From contig CAZGPG010000004.1 of NCBI GenBank assembly GCA_964527735.1, positions 186,001-250,000 on the forward strand: 64,000 bases of DNA, given 5' to 3'. This document shows positions 36,901-44,593 of this stretch, piece by piece; the stretch's first letter is position 1, and each line of letters opens with the position of its first letter. Made by a program: the position numbers and the translations under genes. Source of the stretch: JBEBVQ01 sp964527735 (lineage in GTDB: Bacteria; Bacteroidota; Bacteroidia; Chitinophagales; Chitinophagaceae). The notes under the pieces were generated by a model. That model ran no database searches. It was not told the origin of the DNA and saw nothing but the letters and a program-made list of their open reading frames with translations.

Positions 36901-37011
36901 GGGAACAGCCAAGCCCGTATTATCCGTGACCTTGCCACGGATGGTACGTACCTGTGCCCACAAATGAACGGCAACCATTAACATCACAAGTGTTAAAAGT
37001 AGTTTTTTCAT
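34000..37011 (-). CDS. SusC/RagA-family TonB-dependent transporter
   Basis: About 1,003 residues from MKKLLLTLVMLMVAVHLWAQ (37011), chosen because the upstream 27 codons would precede the signal peptide. A carboxypeptidase-regulatory-like domain (IRGKVTDNTGLAVPGATI) is followed by a plug with the SusC signature (VVVGYGTQRREAISGSTTI and SIYGSRASNGVLMITTKKGK), then a long beta barrel ending in SFGLNATF with terminal Phe. It imports a substrate across the outer membrane with TonB energy. First gene of a two-gene unit with SusD. CAAAAATA at 37157-37164 gives a minus-strand TATTTTTG box that may be its -7 element. Confidence 0.96.
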   Translation of the reverse strand: MKKLLLTLVMLMVAVHLWAQVRTIRGKVTDNTGLAVPGATIRVQGTDLGGVTNPDGEFRIADVPPDAGFVEVSSIGYQQEVVPLGTGVINVQLNPLSQFLQDVVVVGYGTQRREAISGSTTIVGAEELENKPFGSFQNMLQGKAPGLQVTAINGRPGQNAYLRVRGVGSLNAGASPLIVIDGQPVSEDAYNALNPNDIENISVLKDASTASIYGSRASNGVLMITTKKGKRDGAQLSYTFQHGVKSKTQDNFRLMNYDEKLRYEKDLGYANEYIQMYMDENGYATIGDIPDAELRSLWSGMSGTNKTDWFRELLRPAKFTIHDVSISGGTDRTRVFFSLQDYKEEGISFGSDFTRRGGRLNVSHEFNDWFEAGTNLMMTNRKESLLRDIYNVQNPFVAIYTYNPYEPVRNPDGSYNLTHQGLSISEAIANNPEKANTLNGVSTFYGQVKLLRDFRFRTEFSTEYTDYTREYFIKPGSVLDFYTGNPEKPGNKTDNGFYRFNYRWSNTLNYTKTFGGGHTVNALAGTEYTQEEYKSYSIRSIGYPNENNNTQNVAAENTNFSTAKYDWTLASFFGRLEYNYASKYFINGSVRRDGSSRFAVNNKYGNFYAGGASWVISREGFLSGSRNVNMLRLFVSTGTSGNFDIGNYEHLTTFGFGRYNGLSIEYPVRPGNPNLTWEKSMMTSGGIDFGFFENRFTGTLAVFQKNTTALLLDRPLSSTTGFQSRLENVGEVQNRGIEFNMNVDIIRTRDFNWSVGGNITFQRNKITELYGASDTIPQDAAGTQWVVGQPVNTYFMVRSAGVDAQTGKPLYYTQNGEISDEFSTSYATLLTGKSPDPRYFGSINTAVSYKGLTLAGEFFFSGGNYILNYPWRDLNSGMDAVYMAQAADAMNYWTQPGDNAKNPDPQYTVQTTDRWLQKGDFIRLRNITLSYKVPSYLPNKIRMQQLSFFVQGQNLFYWAKDYKGDPEVGLGSGEEDSYKAPGIYALYSYPQVRSISFGLNATF

Positions 37012-37276
37012 ATTTTTCTTTTTAAATATTAGAGATGCTGCTTGCTGATAAAACAAACTGATTCTTGCTGACAGGGTAGTGTATTTGGTCATCCATAGGC
37101 GTTATATTTTTATGATTAAAAAGATATGCAATGAATACACATTATATTTTCTTTAACAAAAATAATACCATCGCTCCAAAAAATCACCCCTTTTGCGGGA
37201 TATTTTATTTATCAGGCGATTTTTAGACTGATAATCAGACAGCTACAGCGATTCCCTAAAAAATTTTAATGAATTA

Positions 37277-37308
37277 TTTGGCATACTCAAATCGCCGGTC
37301 TAACTTTG
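37277..37308 (+). promoter_or_regulatory. Promoter of the rplM-rpsI-rpsB-tsf cluster
   Basis: TTTG (37277-37280), 20 bp, then TAACTTTG (37301-37308). This is an exact fit to the Bacteroidota primary sigma factor promoter TTTG-N19-21-TAnnTTTG. Transcription should start near 37315, leaving a ~60-nt leader before rplM. Confidence 0.85.
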
Positions 37309-37374
37309 CACTCCCAAATTTCAAAGCAACGGAAGAGGAAAATATCCCCATCTGTTAAAAACTTTAAAACGGAA

Positions 37375-37818
37375 ATGAGACACCTGAGTTTTAAGACACA
37401 ATCCGCCAACGAGAAGATCGTACAGCGCAACTGGTACGTGGTAGATGCTACCAACCAGACGCTAGGCCGCATGACTACAAGGATCGCGAGCATCCTCCGC
37501 GGCAAAAACAAAGTATATTATACACCCCATTTCGATTGCGGTGATTATATAATCGTAGTCAACTCCGGCAAAGTGAAATTCACCGGCAACAAGCTGGAAG
37601 ACAAAGAATACCAGACATATTCAGGCTATCCTGGTGGCCAGAAATCGACAACTGCAAAAGAATTACTGAGCCGGCGGCCAAATGTGGTCATTGAGCGTGC
37701 CGTAAAAGGTATGTTACCGAAAAACCGCCTCGGACGCGCCATGTACAAAAAACTATTTGTATATGAAGGCGCTGAGCACCCCCATGCGGCACAAAAGCCA
37801 CAGGAACTGAAGTTTTAA
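37375..37818 (+). CDS. rplM: 50S ribosomal protein L13
   Basis: 147 residues from the ATG at 37375 (MRHLSFKTQSANEK); the in-frame ATG at 37306 lies inside the promoter and is not used. RNWYVVDATNQTLGRMTTRIA, GDYIIVVNSGKVKFTG and AVKGMLPKNRLGRAMYKKLFVYEGAEHPHAAQKP are the expected conserved blocks. It is an early-assembling 23S-binding protein. First gene of a conserved cluster with rpsI, rpsB and tsf, a normal Bacteroidota order. Confidence 0.98.
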   Translation: MRHLSFKTQSANEKIVQRNWYVVDATNQTLGRMTTRIASILRGKNKVYYTPHFDCGDYIIVVNSGKVKFTGNKLEDKEYQTYSGYPGGQKSTTAKELLSRRPNVVIERAVKGMLPKNRLGRAMYKKLFVYEGAEHPHAAQKPQELKF

Positions 37819-37854
37819 TATCATTTTGTAAACAGAATTAACTCTATAAATTAA

Positions 37855-38244
37855 ATGGAGAAGCAAAAAAATGCAGTCGGACGCCGTAAAGAAGCCGTTG
37901 CGCGCATATACATCAGCAAAGGTACCGGTACCATTACCGTAAATGATAAGGATTATAAAGCATACTTCCCGATCATGTACCTGCAAAACCAGGTAGAGCT
38001 GCCCCTGAAAACCATTGAAGCTACTGACAGCTTCGATATCACTATTAATGTACAGGGCGGAGGTCAGAAAGGACAGGCGGAGGCAATCAAGCTGGGCATT
38101 GCCCGTGTGCTCTGTGATGTCAATGAAGAATATCGCCCTGCTTTGAAGAAAGAAGGTCTCATGCGCCGCGACCCGCGCTCGGTAGAACGTAAGAAATTCG
38201 GTAAACGCAAAGCACGCCGCAGCTTCCAGTTCTCTAAACGTTAA
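37855..38244 (+). CDS. rpsI: 30S ribosomal protein S9
   Basis: 129 residues. AVGRRKEAVARIYISKGTGTITVNDKDYKAYFP and the basic tail ending RKKFGKRKARRSFQFSKR are diagnostic; the C-terminal tail contacts the P-site tRNA. It is 36 bp after rplM. Confidence 0.98.
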   Translation: MEKQKNAVGRRKEAVARIYISKGTGTITVNDKDYKAYFPIMYLQNQVELPLKTIEATDSFDITINVQGGGQKGQAEAIKLGIARVLCDVNEEYRPALKKEGLMRRDPRSVERKKFGKRKARRSFQFSKR

Positions 38245-38355
38245 CATAATAATTTCCCGGTTGCAGCAATACCGGATCATTCAAATATTAATTAACAATG
38301 CCCGGCCGGCCTCCCATCAGCAGAGCGAACCGGCAGCGGCTCAAGAAAAAATAAA

Positions 38356-39267
38356 ATGGAAGAAAGTAAAAACCTTCATCAGCAGCTTCTGGAAGCCGGT
38401 GTACACTTTGGCCACCTCAAGAAAAAATGGAATCCCAAAATGCTGCCGTACATCTTCGCGGAAAAGAACGGAATCCATATCATTGACCTGAATAAAACAA
38501 TTGATGGCCTCGACGAAGCAGCAGCAGCGCTGAAGTCCATTGCCAAAAGCGGTAAAAAGATCATGTTCGTAGCTACTAAAAAGCAGGCAAAAGAGATCGT
38601 TGCCGAAGCAGCTGCAAAAGTAAACATGCCCTTCGTTACCGAACGCTGGCTGGGTGGCATGCTCACTAACTTCTCTACTATCCGCAAGAGCGTAAAGAAA
38701 ATGCAGAGCATCGAAAAAATGCTTACCGATGGTACGTTGGACAGCGTAACCAAAAAAGAACGCCTGACGCTGAGCCGCGGCAAGGACAAGATGGAAAAAG
38801 TACTGGGCGGTATCTCCCAGATGGGCCGTACACCTGCAGCACTTTTTATCGTAGATATTACACACGAGCATATCGCCCTTGCAGAGGCCAAACGCCTCGG
38901 TATCTCCACCTTCGCTATGGTAGATACCAATAGCGATCCGACCAAGGTAGACTTTGCGATCCCTTCTAATGACGATGCTACCAAATCCATCGCCATCATC
39001 ACCAATTACCTGGCTGCCGCTATCCTTGAAGGTCTGGAAGAGCGCGCACAAAGCAAGGAAAGTGGTGAGGAAGAGTCTGCCCAGGAAGAAGCGGGTGACC
39101 AGCAGGAATTAAGAGGGTTGAACCTTGATGAAGAAGGCGATAAAAAAGAGAAAGGAGCCGGCGGCCCCGGCCAGCGTCGCCGTCAAGGCTCTGGTAGTTC
39201 CGGCACACGTGGCGGAGCACGCCAGGGAAGCGGCACGCGCAAACCCGGTGGCGTACCGAAACGATAA
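38356..39267 (+). CDS. rpsB: 30S ribosomal protein S2 with long charged tail
   Basis: 303 residues. The core (residues ~1-232) is standard S2: LLEAGVHFGHLKKKWNPKMLPYIF, LGGMLTNFSTIRKSVKKMQ, DITHEHIALAEAKRLGI, VDTNSDPTKVDFAIPSNDDA. After residue ~230 there is an extra ~70-residue segment, first acidic (KESGEEESAQEEAGDQQE) and then Gly/Arg-rich (GGPGQRRRQGSGSSGTRGGARQ...KPGGVPKR). Such tails occur in Bacteroidota S2 but this one is long. It binds S1 and the 30S platform. The ATG at 38356 is 111 bp after rpsI. Confidence 0.97.
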   Translation: MEESKNLHQQLLEAGVHFGHLKKKWNPKMLPYIFAEKNGIHIIDLNKTIDGLDEAAAALKSIAKSGKKIMFVATKKQAKEIVAEAAAKVNMPFVTERWLGGMLTNFSTIRKSVKKMQSIEKMLTDGTLDSVTKKERLTLSRGKDKMEKVLGGISQMGRTPAALFIVDITHEHIALAEAKRLGISTFAMVDTNSDPTKVDFAIPSNDDATKSIAIITNYLAAAILEGLEERAQSKESGEEESAQEEAGDQQELRGLNLDEEGDKKEKGAGGPGQRRRQGSGSSGTRGGARQGSGTRKPGGVPKR

Positions 39268-39278
39268 TTTAATTTGAA

Positions 39279-39334
39279 AATTTGGGAATTTGAAAATGAG
39301 TTAATGCATAAGCACATTTTCAAATTCTCAAATT
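39279..39334. repeat. Inverted repeat between rpsB and tsf
   Basis: Bases 39279-39298 and 39315-39334 are 20-bp arms with one mismatch, built of AATTTGAAAATG words, with a 16-nt loop. It is AT-only except for a few G/C and has no T-run, so it is a weak terminator at best. It may be an attenuator or a mobile palindrome. Confidence 0.7.
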
Positions 39335-39370
39335 GGCTAATTACAACAACCATATTAAAGTAAAAAGATA

Positions 39371-40210
39371 ATGAGTACTGTAACAATATCCGCTGCAGAC
39401 GTAAACAAGCTGCGGCAGCAAACAGGGGCAGGCATGATGGACTGTCGCAAGGCGCTGATCGAAAGTGAAGGCGATTTCGAAAAAGCTATTGATTACCTGC
39501 GCGCCAAAGGCCAGAAAGTAGCTGCCAACCGCAGCGACCGTGAAGCCAATGAAGGTGTGGTTATCGCCAAAGCTTCTGCCGACAACAAATACGGCGTTAT
39601 CATAAACCTGAGTTCGGAAACTGATTTCGTAGCAAAAAACCAGGAATTTATAGATTTTGCACAGCAGGTGGCAGATGCTGCACTGACTTCCGGCACAAAA
39701 ACAGCCGAAGAGCTTAAAGCTATTGCACTTGATGGAGCTACCGTGGGCGAACGCCTGCTGGAAATGGTAGCCAAGATCGGTGAAAAAATAGACATCACCC
39801 GTTTCGAGCAGGTAACTGCAGAAACAGTAGTACCTTATATCCACGGCAACTTCCGCATCGGCGTACTGGTAGGCCTTAACAAAGCCGTCAACGACAATAT
39901 AATTGCCGCCGGTAAAGACGTAGCCATGCAGATCGCAGCCATGAACCCGCTGGCCGTTGATGCTGCAGGCGTACCGCAGGAAACCGTGGACCGCGAAAAA
40001 GCGATCGCCATCGAGCAGATCGTGGCCGAAGGCAAGCCTGCCGACATGGCTGAAAAGATCGCCGCAGGCAAGATCAACAAGTTCTTCAAAGACAATACGC
40101 TGCTGCCCCAGGCTTTCGTAAAAGACAACGGACAGACCGTTGCCGATTACCTGAAGTCTGTAGAAGGCGACCTCACTGTTACCACTTTCAAGCGTGTAGC
40201 TATAGGGTAA
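39371..40210 (+). CDS. tsf: Translation elongation factor Ts
   Basis: 279 residues. The N-terminal UBA-like domain (AADVNKLRQQTGAGMMDCRKALIESEGDFEKAIDYLRAKG) and the EF-Tu-contacting core with SSETDFVAKNQEF, then HGNFRIGVLVGLNK and the C-terminal KINKFFKDNTLLPQAFVKD are all present. It exchanges GDP for GTP on EF-Tu. Last gene of the ribosomal cluster, followed by a strong terminator. Confidence 0.98.
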   Translation: MSTVTISAADVNKLRQQTGAGMMDCRKALIESEGDFEKAIDYLRAKGQKVAANRSDREANEGVVIAKASADNKYGVIINLSSETDFVAKNQEFIDFAQQVADAALTSGTKTAEELKAIALDGATVGERLLEMVAKIGEKIDITRFEQVTAETVVPYIHGNFRIGVLVGLNKAVNDNIIAAGKDVAMQIAAMNPLAVDAAGVPQETVDREKAIAIEQIVAEGKPADMAEKIAAGKINKFFKDNTLLPQAFVKDNGQTVADYLKSVEGDLTVTTFKRVAIG

Positions 40211-40229
40211 GATAATCCAGATAATAAAT

Positions 40230-40275
40230 AAAAAGCAGAGACCGGGCTATTTTCATAGTCCGGTCTCTGCTTTTT
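40230..40275 (+). terminator. Intrinsic terminator after tsf
   Basis: AAAAAGCAGAGACCGG (40230-40245) pairs perfectly with CCGGTCTCTGCTTTTT (40260-40275); CTAT/ATAG extends the stem inward. Because it is A/T-flanked on both sides it can also end the minus-strand nitrilase gene. Confidence 0.93.
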
Positions 40276-40336
40276 GTAAAGCTATACACTTACTAAATCG
40301 AACACTTTGTAATAGTACAGTATAGCCATTTCAATA

Positions 40337-41134
40337 TCACAAAATCATAAAACGATCTGCATCCTTCAGAAAAGGGAATCGCTCTCTGACGCCGGCCAGT
40401 GTATCACGATCAAGCGTCAGTGTACGGACACAGATATCATGTGCCTGCTGCCAGACCGTTTCACCAAGGGGGTCAAACACACTGCTGTCACCGCTGTGGT
40501 AAATGCCATTCCCGTCCGTACCTACACGATTCACCCCCACTACATAACTCTGATTCTCTATGGCCCTGGCCTGTAATAAAGTCTTCCAGGCCAGACTGCG
40601 CCGCTCCGGCCAGTTGGCTACGTACAACAACACATCGTAGGCTGCGCCGGTTTCGCTGCCATCCATGCCCTGCCGTGCCCATACGGGGAAGCGCAGATCG
40701 TAGCACACCTGCAGACATATACGCCAGCCTTTTACCTGTGCGATCAGCCGCTTTTCCCCTGCCGTATAATGCGCATGCTCTCCTGCAAAGCCAAACAAAT
40801 GCCGCTTGTCATACACACCATACCGGCCATCTGGCTGCATCCAGATCAGGCGGTTATAGTATTTTCCATCTTCTGCTATGACTACACTTCCGGTAAGAAT
40901 ACAGCGATAACGCTGAGCCATTTGCTTCATCCAGTGCACGGTAGGGCCGTCCATCCCTTCTGCCAGCCGCTGCGCTTCCATACTGAAGCCTGTAGAAAAC
41001 ATCTCCGGCAATACTACGATCTCCCGCTTTTCTGTTATTCCGGCAATATACTGCTCATACTGCTGCAGGTTGGCCGTTTTGTCTTCCCAGAAAATATCAG
41101 GCTGGATCAGGGATATGTTCAGGTGCTGGTGCAT
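40337..41134 (-). CDS. Carbon-nitrogen hydrolase, omega-amidase (YafV/NIT2-like)
   Basis: 265 residues from MHQHLNISLIQPDIFWEDKT (41134); the longer frame from 41224 would begin inside a palindromic repeat. The catalytic triad of the nitrilase family is visible: Glu in VVLPEMFSTGFSM (about residue 44), Lys in YDKRHLFGFAGE (about residue 110) and Cys in ICLQVCYDLRFPVW (about residue 143). YafV/NIT2-type enzymes hydrolyse alpha-ketoglutaramate and alpha-ketosuccinamate, toxic side products of glutamine transamination. The gene is alone between a glycosyltransferase gene and the tsf terminator. Confidence 0.88.
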   Translation of the reverse strand: MHQHLNISLIQPDIFWEDKTANLQQYEQYIAGITEKREIVVLPEMFSTGFSMEAQRLAEGMDGPTVHWMKQMAQRYRCILTGSVVIAEDGKYYNRLIWMQPDGRYGVYDKRHLFGFAGEHAHYTAGEKRLIAQVKGWRICLQVCYDLRFPVWARQGMDGSETGAAYDVLLYVANWPERRSLAWKTLLQARAIENQSYVVGVNRVGTDGNGIYHSGDSSVFDPLGETVWQQAHDICVRTLTLDRDTLAGVRERFPFLKDADRFMIL

Positions 41135-41174
41135 GTGGATGGTTTTAATCAAGTAGTTTATTTGAAAATGTGAC

Positions 41175-41228
41175 AAATGTGTTGAATGTGGAAAATGTGA
41201 TGACACATTCGTCACATTCAACACATTT
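41175..41228. repeat. Palindrome between glycosyltransferase and nitrilase genes
   Basis: AAATGTGTTGAATGTG (41175-41190) and CACATTCAACACATTT (41213-41228) are perfect 16-bp arms. The loop contains a further GTGATGACACATTCGTCAC dyad. It fills the gap and could end the glycosyltransferase transcript on the minus strand. Confidence 0.75.
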
Positions 41229-41244
41229 ATCGCATTAAATTAGA

Positions 41245-42900
41245 TCATTTCACCTGTACCAGGTAATAATCACTCAGCACACTACCGCGTGTCTTATAAT
41301 TCAGGAATGCCGGCTTGAGTTGGCTTACTTTAAATAACTGCCGGTGCAATACCGTATCAGTGTTGTAACCATACCGATGCAGCAACCGCAAACCGTCATG
41401 CTGCGTCAGGAAATAATCGCCTGTCTGTGCATCCGGGTTATTTGTATCTGCACCGCCAATCACACGCTGCGCATAAAAATGGAGCGAATTGAGCGGGTCA
41501 TGCACATCCAGGATACGAACACGCCCGGCAGGGATATTTTGGGCATGGATAAATTTCCCCGCCTGTGTTCCCGCCTGGAATTTCATCAATTCAAAATAGA
41601 AATAGTGTGTCAGGAAAATATTCACGAGGATCATACCGGTCGCAGCCGGCATAAAAATGGCCTGTTGCCTGTTGTCTTTCCGAACAACAAGCCAAGCCCA
41701 TACAATAACGGCAAGCAGCAATGCAGACAGCCAGAGCGCACCGGCCGGAAATGTAATGGTGAGTATTAATAAAACACCGGTAAACAACAGCACGGGCACA
41801 ATCAGCATCACCGGCTTCATTACCCGGTACAGCTTCGGGTATTTTCCGTCTTCCAGGAGGTCGCGCAGGAGCTTTGCCGTGATGATCGCCGCGAGCGGGA
41901 AGGCCACAAAGATGTAATGCGGCAGTTGGTAATGCGAGGAGCCCAACGCTATATATGCCAGGATAAAGCCACCCGTTGTGATCCATTCCTGGTTTCCCTT
42001 TAAACGGAAATGCTGCTGCACCAGCTCTCGGATATTGATGAACAATGCGGGCAGGAATAGAAATATCCACGGCAGAAAAGACCATAGCATATTCACCAGA
42101 AGGAAATCAATGCCGGCGCCGTTATCCCAGACATTCTCACCGGTAATGCGCCCAAAGCTTTGCGTCCAGTAAAAAAACTCAAGTCCTGAAGTACCCTGTT
42201 TCCCGTCCATCCATTTCTCCGGCTGCATGTCAAACTGCTGGTACAGGCCAATGCTCATCGGTATCAGGAATACGGCTATGAGCAGGAGGTAAATGATATG
42301 ACGCGGGTCAAATATCTTGCGCCATTGCCGCTTAAGCAGCCAGTCGGCGCCGAAGCAGAATACCGGTACCATGATCGCAATCGGCCCTTTCGTCATCATA
42401 CCGAAAGCGATGCTGGCACCACCGCCTAATACATAATACCATTTTCGTTTCAGGTCAGCCTCGCGGATCATCCATACAGCAGTAATGACCCAGCTCATGA
42501 GAATGGTATCGGTACGGATGTCATTGGTCATCAAAAACATTCCCTGACAGACACCCAGTATAAGCGCCGCCATGCGGCCGGTATTTTCATCGTACAGCGA
42601 ACGTGCCAGCCGGTAGGTAGCATACAACGACCAGAGTGCAAAGAGTATGGAAGGCAGCTTAAAGCCCAGGTTGCCCACACCGAAGATCTTCATGCCGAGG
42701 GCGCTGACCCAGAAGAGGAAAGGCGGCTTGTCGAGATAATCGCGCCCACGGTCAAATATCTGCAGGTATGATCCGCTTTCCATCATTTCCCGGCTGATCT
42801 CTGCATACTGCGAGGCATCGATATCCATGATGTCAACACGCACCGCAGAGATATACAGCACTGCAAGTACGATAAACATCCAGAAAGGCACTTTGGGCAT
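41245..42900 (-). CDS. ArnT-like glycosyltransferase (family 39 fold), integral membrane
   Basis: 551 residues with about ten to twelve hydrophobic segments. The first periplasmic loop has the catalytic Asp region VRVDIMDIDASQYAEISREMMESGSYLQIFDRGRDYLDKPPFLFW, typical of GT-C enzymes that use lipid-linked sugars (undecaprenyl-phosphate sugar donors). KGPIAIMVP and SSHYQLPHYIFVAFPLAAI are further family blocks. The C-terminal ~130 residues form a soluble domain with a mention-worthy DVHDPLNSLHFYAQR stretch. The acceptor (lipid A, protein or polysaccharide) is unknown. It stands upstream of the nitrilase gene on the same strand. Confidence 0.88.
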   Translation of the reverse strand: MPKVPFWMFIVLAVLYISAVRVDIMDIDASQYAEISREMMESGSYLQIFDRGRDYLDKPPFLFWVSALGMKIFGVGNLGFKLPSILFALWSLYATYRLARSLYDENTGRMAALILGVCQGMFLMTNDIRTDTILMSWVITAVWMIREADLKRKWYYVLGGGASIAFGMMTKGPIAIMVPVFCFGADWLLKRQWRKIFDPRHIIYLLLIAVFLIPMSIGLYQQFDMQPEKWMDGKQGTSGLEFFYWTQSFGRITGENVWDNGAGIDFLLVNMLWSFLPWIFLFLPALFINIRELVQQHFRLKGNQEWITTGGFILAYIALGSSHYQLPHYIFVAFPLAAIITAKLLRDLLEDGKYPKLYRVMKPVMLIVPVLLFTGVLLILTITFPAGALWLSALLLAVIVWAWLVVRKDNRQQAIFMPAATGMILVNIFLTHYFYFELMKFQAGTQAGKFIHAQNIPAGRVRILDVHDPLNSLHFYAQRVIGGADTNNPDAQTGDYFLTQHDGLRLLHRYGYNTDTVLHRQLFKVSQLKPAFLNYKTRGSVLSDYYLVQVK

Positions 42901-43007
42901 GATCCGCTATTTGCTGAACAACAAAAATACAGTAACCCGGAGCATTATTGCAAGGAGCTGTTAACTTCTAATAGCAAGGGATCTTCATTCCGGAAAAGAT
43001 CTCCGCT

Positions 43008-43298
43008 TCAGATGTCAATGGATATCCTGACTTTCCCGCCCAATCCCTTTTCAACAATGTCGAATAGTGTTTTCAGGGTCATGTTACTGCCATTATTTTC
43101 TACTCTTGAAATGTACTCTCTTTTTTTGTTTACAGACATGGCAAGCGCTGCTTGCGTCAGGCGTTTTTCTTCACGGGCTTTTTTCAGCAGCAGACCTATT
43201 TTAAAAGATTCAAAATCCCGTTCTGCTTCATCCCGGCCAGGTGTTCCCTTTTTACCATAGGCCCTATCCTTGATTTCGCTCCAGCTTCTTGTTTCCAT
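43008..43298 (-). CDS. XRE-family antitoxin (HigA-like)
   Basis: 96 residues from METRSWSEIKDRAYGKKGTPGRDEAER (43298); an upstream Met at 43319 is also possible. The helix-turn-helix is KAREEKRLTQAALAMSVNKKREYISRVENNGSNMTLKTLF. It overlaps the end of the toxin gene by 35 bp. Toxin-first order is typical of higBA-like pairs. It should bind and silence the toxin and repress the shared promoter. Confidence 0.85.
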   Translation of the reverse strand: METRSWSEIKDRAYGKKGTPGRDEAERDFESFKIGLLLKKAREEKRLTQAALAMSVNKKREYISRVENNGSNMTLKTLFDIVEKGLGGKVRISIDI

Positions 43299-43644
43299 TA
43301 CGCTTGTTTTTTTGTGCATGATATTCGGCCATGAGTTTTAGCGCTTTTTTAATTTCATTCCCCGGTGTTTTTTGTGTTTTTTTCTGAAATGCATTCAGCA
43401 ACACAACCAGTCTGTCTCCATCAAAAAAGCAAAATACCCTCCAGATATTGGATGCAAGCTGTATCCGCGCTTCATATAACCCGTTTGTTCCGGATATATG
43501 CTTCAGATAGCTGGAGGGGATCCGTTCCAGAATTTCTATTGCTTCAATTATTTTGAAGATCTTATGTTGTATCTTTTTAGGCTGCCCAGCTAAAAAATCT
43601 TCAAAATAATTTCTGAACGCCACGACTTCACGAACCCGCATCAC
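43264..43644 (-). CDS. RelE/ParE-superfamily toxin (HigB-like)
   Basis: 126 residues, including VAFRNYFEDFLAGQPKKIQHKIFKII, SSYLKHISGTNGLYEARIQLASNIWRVFCFFDGDRLVVLLNAFQKKTQKTP and GNEIKKALKLMAEYHAQ. The GLYE.R....WRVF.FFD...VVLL..F.KK.QKTP pattern is the phage-derived Gp49/HigB-like mRNase family. It probably cuts mRNA at the ribosome. It is the first gene of the pair, overlapping the antitoxin. About 240 bp of AT-rich DNA with dyads (AGAATAATATTTATATTCT at 43779-43797) precedes it and may hold the promoter. Confidence 0.87.
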   Translation of the reverse strand: MMRVREVVAFRNYFEDFLAGQPKKIQHKIFKIIEAIEILERIPSSYLKHISGTNGLYEARIQLASNIWRVFCFFDGDRLVVLLNAFQKKTQKTPGNEIKKALKLMAEYHAQKNKRNGNKKLERNQG

Positions 43645-43883
43645 AAAGGTAATTTATAAGTTACGACTCTTCCAAAAATTTTTTATAATTAATTAATCAT
43701 CAACTCACTGATGTGCATTTATATACGCTTTTACGGCAAAAAGCAAACATAGGAAATTTAATTGAAGGTCAGTTATTTATAGAATAATATTTATATTCTG
43801 CATAAAATGCAAATAATATTCTTCCGATAAAAAATCAGAACGTATTAGTATGTATTCCCCGGAAATATGATTAGCAGGACTAA

Positions 43884-44462
43884 CTAAATAGTGCATTTAA
43901 AAGTACGCCTGTGATATGAGGTAAATCCCAGCTCCTGTATCTTCCTTTTATGGAACGGAGTCGGATAACCTTTATTCTCCAACCAATTGTAATGCGGGAA
44001 TTGCTCGTGCAGCCGGGACATGTAATCGTCCCGGTAGGTTTTGGCCAATATGCTGGCGGCAGCGATAGATGCATACTTGCCATCGCCTTTTACCACACAG
44101 TGGTGCGGAATGCCGAGATAAGGCGTAAACCGGTTGCCGTCTATCAGCAGCAGATCGGGGCGCAGAGACAATGCATCAACGGCAAGATGCATGGCTTTAA
44201 AAGATGCCTTGAGGATATTGATCCGGTCTATTTCTTCGTGATCCACCATCTGCACCGACCACGCGAGGGCTTCCTGCTCAATCACAGGACGCAGCAGTTC
44301 CCGGTCTTCGTGTCTCAGTTGCTTGCTGTCGTTGAGCAGAGGGTGATAAAAATCTTCCGGCAGGATCACTGCGGCAGCGCATACCGGCCCGGCCAGACAA
44401 CCGCGGCCTGCTTCATCGCACCCGGCTTCCCGGTGACCTGTCAGAAAGTAAGATAGCAGCAT
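43884..44462 (-). CDS. rnhB: Ribonuclease HII
   Basis: 192 residues, normal length. Motif I AGCDEAGRGCLAGPVCAAAVILP (Asp16, Glu17), LNDSKQL, the Asp in LLIDGNRF and KGDGKYASIAAASILAKTYRDDYM are diagnostic. It cuts the RNA part of RNA-DNA hybrids and single ribonucleotides in DNA. The gene stands alone. Confidence 0.97.
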   Translation of the reverse strand: MLLSYFLTGHREAGCDEAGRGCLAGPVCAAAVILPEDFYHPLLNDSKQLRHEDRELLRPVIEQEALAWSVQMVDHEEIDRINILKASFKAMHLAVDALSLRPDLLLIDGNRFTPYLGIPHHCVVKGDGKYASIAAASILAKTYRDDYMSRLHEQFPHYNWLENKGYPTPFHKRKIQELGFTSYHRRTFKCTI

Positions 44463-44560
44463 ATGGCCTGCAACTGAGTACGCCCAAAAATAATGTAATA
44501 AAATTTATGCGCCGAATACTGTTGTCAGACAGTGTATCAGGTATCGTTCCACTTCGGGCG

Positions 44561-44582
44561 ATGGCGGCTCGGAGGCCGCCAT
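44561..44582. repeat. Short GC palindrome, ATGGCGGC/GCCGCCAT family, copy 1
   Basis: ATGGCGGC (44561-44568), loop TCGGAG, GCCGCCAT (44575-44582). The same hairpin, inverted and with loop TCGGGG, is at 48093-48114. It lies 12 bp from the paaZ stop and could terminate that transcript, though no T-run follows. Confidence 0.75.
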
Positions 44583-44593
44583 GACAGCCCGGA

